From assembly GCA_036939755.1 (NCBI GenBank), contig JALLAZ010000150.1, positions 1-21,753 of the forward strand: DNA of 21,753 nucleotides, written 5' to 3'. Shown in pieces: positions 19,401-21,753 of the stretch (positions are counted from its first letter, which is position 1; the number at the start of each line of letters is the position of its first letter). Both the position numbers and the translations under genes were made by a program. The notes below the pieces were generated by a model, which was given only the letters and a program-made list of their open reading frames with translations, made no database searches and was not told the DNA's origin. The stretch comes from Stephanodiscus triporus (lineage: Eukaryota > Bacillariophyta > Thalassiosirophyceae > Thalassiosirales > Thalassiosiraceae).

Positions 19401-21603
19401 TGGTGGGCTGATGTCTTCAAGCGTCCACCATTTTCGTTCTTGCAGTGCAAAGAAGGCTTGGAAAATTGGTGTCCTGCTGCTGTCTCTTGGTACTCTTAGT
19501 GCCTTCACTACATCATGAAATGGCACATCGGCATGTGCCATTCCTCCCAACAGATTCTCACGAACTTGGCGAAGTAGTTCTCCAAAGTTCATGTCATCTT
19601 GAAACGTTGCTCTAACTGAAACCTCATTAGCGAAGTAACCAATTAAGTCGTGAAGTCCCTCAGAATTACGATTTGCCAGAGCGACTCCAACTGCAAAATC
19701 CTCACCGCCCCCCATGCGATGCAACAACAACATGTACACGCTGAGCAGTCCAGCGTAAAGGTTCGCACCATGAGATGAAATGGAACACCTGAATGAATTG
19801 ATGGTGTTGTAGTCGATGTTTATCGGGATCTGCAAACCCTTCGATCCAAGTGATGATGGGCGCTGCTTATCAAGTGGTAGTTTCAACAGTGGAAGGTCGT
19901 TCAATTTATCTTTCCAGTAGTCTAGTTGCCTGTGAAAGTCAAGAGCAATAGAGAGAGAAAATGACATTAGTTAGAAACTACCACAACTATTTGCTCCTTC
20001 CTCTTACCATACTCGGCTTACCTTTCCTCTTCCCCATACTCAAGGAGACATTTTCGGTTCCACATGGTCCAATCGATGAAATTGGGATGGGTAGCAGTCG
20101 TTCTGATTCCAGCTACATTTCCAGTTGATCGAATAGCCATGTATGCTTCAAGTAGCTGGCGTCTATAACGTGAAAGGAAGGTGAGGGGAGATATTTCATG
20201 TAAGTCTTTGAAAAAAAAGTGGGAGAATGTACTTCTAGAAAGAATTAATCATTACTCACCGAAGAATTACGAGAGCCCAGGAGTCAGAGCCCACGTGGTA
20301 TTGGCTCAAATGAAGAAAATCAGATCCATCCACGTTCTTTATGATAACTCCTCGTAGAATTGGAGGATCATAGAGAGGGAAGATGTATTGGTTTTCCGTC
20401 TTGATGACACTCCGGAGTTGCTCCTCATTCTCAACAGATGTTATGACTTTGATTTCAAACATTCCTCTGCTAAATGGGAGGGGAGCACCTTTTGCATGAA
20501 CTTAATTCCATCATTTATCTTCACAACTGTTCTTAGAGTGGGTTGCTGCTCAACGACAAACATGAAAGCTCGACGAATGATATCCACATCAATAGCTTCC
20601 CGAGGAAACTCAATCGTAGTGCTCATGTTGTACATACAAGGATTTGTTTCCCACAGCGCGATCATTTGCTCTTGACTATGAGATGCGGGAAACCACTTGT
20701 TATCGTGTGAGTCTTCCAAAGCGACTAGTTTTGGAAAGTCCTGAGAAGAAGCCTTTATCTCAAGCATTCTCGATGCTAGTTCCTTTACGGTCGGGTTAAG
20801 AAAGAACTCATTTTGCGAAACTTAAAGTCGTACAAGAGTTGAGGCATGAGAGATGTTAGATCCTGGTGACAGCTGGAACGAGATACTTGGATGAAAACAA
20901 CTCGCTTACCTTGGATGTTCACATCTTGCTCAATGCGACAAATGAGTGCGATGGTATCCAAAGAAGAACCACCGAGTTCAAAAAAGTCGGAAGACAGCCC
21001 AATCAAAGCAATATCTACATTGAGTACTTTGGAAAAGATAGTCTTGACTGTAGACACCATTGCATCTAGCCCCGAGTCGGCGTCGGCGCCTTGATCAAAA
21101 TATTTGGGGACTCCCCCCTCGTGCGCGACGATCGGTGCTTCGACGGCGTTAGCGCCTTGATCAAAATACGTGGGGACTCCCCCCTCGTGCGCGACGATCG
21201 GTGCTTCAACGGCGTTGGCGCCTTGATCAAAATACGTGGGGACTCCCTCCTCGCGCGTGACGATCGGCGCTTCAACGGCGTCGGCGCCTTGATCAAAATA
21301 CTTGGGGACAACGTCGGCGCCTTGATCAAAATACTTGGGGACAACGGCGTTGGCGCCTTGATCAAAACACTTGGGGGCTTTCCCTTTGCGCGTGACGGTC
21401 GGCGCTTCAACAGGGTCGGCGCCTTGATCAAAACACTTGGGGACTTCCCCCTCGTGCGCGACAATCGTCCCCGCCGAGGCGAACGGCGCCTCGTCAGGAT
21501 TGGCGCCAGCGCGATGATTGAACACGCCGCTAAGGATGTCGGAGTAGGAGGTGCCATGCTTGACACGAGAGTGGGCGGCGGCGGTGGAGGAAGCAACCCT
21601 CAT
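13484..21603 (-). CDS. Pls/PosA-type nonribosomal peptide synthetase fused to an acyltransferase
   Basis: I assemble eleven exons on the minus strand: 21603-20910, 20820-20260, 20162-20022, 19929-18624, 18540-17908, 17821-16773, 16702-16597, 16508-16439, 16350-16037, 15952-14005 and 13908-13484. All ten introns are 70-97 nt with GT-AG ends, and codon phases agree at each junction. The product is about 2,415 residues: repeat linker, carrier, condensation, adenylation, carrier, six-helix membrane region with three soluble hexapeptide-type domains, acyltransferase. By analogy with epsilon-poly-lysine synthetase it should activate an acid, hold it on phosphopantetheine, and build an amide-linked product at a membrane. 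One frameshift (about 20480, a C-run) breaks exon 2; sequencing error or true lesion cannot be told apart. ATG 21603 is the first ATG of its frame, but upstream exons beyond the window are possible. The stop TAG is contributed by the adjoining transposon end. Confidence 0.85.
13608..14653 (-). other. Synthase domain: FabD-like acyltransferase (AT)
   Basis: VAILFAGLGSTYVGM opens the domain; AGFSVGEFAAL holds the nucleophile Ser (14383-14381, about residue 2149); NHTVLMMPA holds the catalytic His (about 2275), created by joining 14005 to 13908; PVQWQATIE and FVECGAMRSQ close it. Ungapped comparison with E. coli FabD puts Gln (14308-14306) at the place of the carboxylate-binding Arg117 and Leu at the place of Gln11. 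The Ser-His pair is kept, so transacylation is plausible, but malonyl specificity is doubtful. The domain is in the same exon as the membrane region, so the fusion is not an assembly artefact of distant exons. Confidence 0.85.
13909..14004 (-). other. In-frame 96-nt intron in the acyltransferase domain
   Basis: The donor GTAGGT at 14004 and acceptor TTCATAG ending at 13909 bound 96 nt with no in-frame stop. Removal gives LPVKTANHTVLMMPA, which aligns without gaps to FabD LPVSVPSHCALMKPA; keeping it inserts 32 unrelated residues in place of the catalytic His. Confidence 0.8.
14668..17200 (-). other. Synthase region: Pls/PosA-type membrane part with hexapeptide-like domains
   Basis: Six hydrophobic helices are visible, paired as in Pls: two after the carrier (WFGLLFMSFVLF; AILAGGCFVHLFIVLAIKW), two in exon 9 (ILCCFIFPTLISG; LLYMISLFSYTCGLVFL) and two in exon 10 (YAVVMNIAQFIMPVIAIG; FALMIPTTFILGSILLML). 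The family marker KWIIIGRYKEGK follows helix 2. Three soluble segments with hexapeptide-like turns lie between and after the pairs: KVGENVRLGTRSVLLGG with FLVGSPAK, ISIGNDTSCGQRSIILSG with LGKNVTIGAET, and KIGKEVFFSPENGG with LTVGDNCHI. In epsilon-poly-lysine synthetase these three domains iteratively make the peptide bonds; here that is inference. Confidence 0.85.
17236..17458 (-). other. Synthase domain: second carrier protein
   Basis: NFFEIGGTSLSAVLVARAL carries the attachment Ser (about residue 1269), and DIFAHQTLRSLSKHL forms the final helix. It sits directly between the adenylation domain and the membrane region, the same order as in Pls/PosA enzymes. Confidence 0.9.
17540..19105 (-). 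other. Synthase domain: adenylation (A)
   Basis: Core motifs: YTSGTTGLPK (A3, split from the following GAIITHGN by the intron at 18541-18623), IGLGPTELT (A5), GELWVSGANVCNGYL (A6), YKTGDL (A7), GRIDTQLKINGFRLE (A8) and PLNKNRKLDI (A10, Lys about 1204). The enzyme family forms an acyl-adenylate with ATP. By ungapped eye alignment to the gramicidin synthetase GrsA pocket, position 235 is Ile (codon 18432-18430) where alpha-amino-acid-activating domains have Asp. Confidence 0.9.
19187..20698 (-). other. Synthase domain: condensation (C)
   Basis: The family motifs appear in order: ASHSQEQMIALW (C1), VEQQPTLRTVV (C2), SQYHVGSDSWA (C3, near 20297), NFIDWTMW (C4), FAVGVALANR with LIGYFANEVSVR (C5) and HADVPFHDVVKAL (C6). 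The canonical HHxxxDG is YHVGSDS here: second His and Asp are kept, first His and Gly are replaced. The frameshift near 20480 lies between C2 and C3. In this family the domain joins the acyl group on the upstream carrier to the downstream one. Confidence 0.85.
20764..21066 (-). other. Synthase domain: first carrier protein (PCP/ACP)
   Basis: Residues about 180-250 read as a carrier domain, with DFFELGGSSLDTIALI carrying the phosphopantetheine Ser (Ser214). A spliced joint (20910/20820) continues it as FFLNPTVKELASRMLEI, the usual last helix. No adenylation domain precedes it, so it must be loaded by another protein or by the acyltransferase of the same chain. Confidence 0.85.
21076..21450 (-). 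repeat. In-frame FDQGA repeat linker of the synthase
   Basis: Protein residues 52-176 contain seven FDQGA copies. The full unit is 22 residues (66 nt), for example FDQGANAVEAPIVAHEGGVP plus a Tyr-containing pair, and two shorter units of 11-12 residues lie in the middle. The units are very similar at DNA level, suggesting recent tandem duplication. The composition predicts a flexible spacer ahead of the first carrier domain. Confidence 0.85.
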
Positions 21604-21753
21604 GGTGCAAAGTGGTTGGAGAGACGTCGGAAAGGGAGATACGCCACTCCACAAGTGCACATGCTGTAGGATGGACGAATTCACAAGTCCCTCCCTTAAG
21701 ATGTCAAGCGAAGATTGTGTGCTTAGTTTTAGGACTTAAGGTCCGGAACTACA
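21604..21753 (-). promoter_or_regulatory. Upstream region of the synthase gene
   Basis: The 150 bp before ATG 21603 contain no upstream in-frame ATG. They may be 5' UTR and promoter, or an intron if the real start lies beyond the window; the predicted N-terminus shows no signal peptide, which leaves both possible. Confidence 0.3.

Noticed and set aside
20465..20498. 34-nt GT-AG segment as a mini-intron that would repair the frame in exon 2
   Set aside because: It is half the length of the shortest other intron in the gene and would remove residues typical of condensation domains; a missing base in the C-run is simpler.
21076..21450. Regular repeats considered as a CRISPR or satellite array
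   Set aside because: The units have no unique spacers and keep one reading frame leading into a carrier domain, so they are a protein repeat.
21066..21596. Alternative minus-strand frame, and plus-strand frame 21091-21669, over the repeat
   Set aside because: They are repeat shadows; only the frame reading FDQGA continues into the carrier domain and joins the next exon in phase.

Overview
The window looks like nuclear DNA of a photosynthetic stramenopile, most likely a centric diatom. The grounds are short GT-AG introns (70-123 nt, one of 294), a nucleus-encoded ferredoxin-like protein whose N-terminus resembles a diatom plastid leader, a relic of the thylakoid protein VIPP1/IM30, and several eukaryotic transposon families. 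One N (11845) and an apparent 1-nt frameshift (about 20480) point to draft-quality sequence. Introns and domains were read by eye; no database or alignment tool was used.

Layout. 1-317 (-): a LINE endonuclease fragment running off the left edge. 410-668 (+): a broken VIPP1/PspA fragment. 819-1859 (-): a GC-rich gene for a small membrane protein, possibly DUF3054-like. 2080-3804 (+): a four-exon gene, head to head with it, for a [4Fe-4S] ferredoxin-like protein with an added C-terminal four-Cys motif. 3805-10741: mostly non-coding transposon debris, with a mutated reverse transcriptase (about 5850-7320, -) and a mutated pogo/Tigger-type DDE transposase (about 7900-9040, -). 10742-13486: an apparently complete 2.75-kb PIF/Harbinger transposon with matching terminal inverted repeats, an intact DDE transposase and a convergent second ORF.

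13484-21603 (-): the main feature, an 11-exon gene for a multidomain synthase of about 2,415 residues. Its order is degenerate repeat linker, carrier protein, condensation domain, adenylation domain, carrier protein, a six-helix membrane region with three soluble hexapeptide-type domains as in the Pls/PosA (epsilon-poly-lysine synthetase) family, then a FabD-like acyltransferase. A Pls-type peptide synthetase in a probable alga, with a leading carrier-condensation pair and a trailing acyltransferase, is unusual. The adenylation pocket appears to lack the Asp that holds alpha-amino groups, and the acyltransferase appears to lack the Arg that holds malonyl carboxylates, so its substrates cannot be assigned by analogy.

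The Harbinger element abuts the 3' end of this gene. The TAG that closes the synthase frame is made of the transposon's terminal bases, so the present C-terminus may have been set by the insertion. The acyltransferase catalytic His codon exists only after removal of a 96-nt intron whose length is a multiple of three and which contains no in-frame stop.
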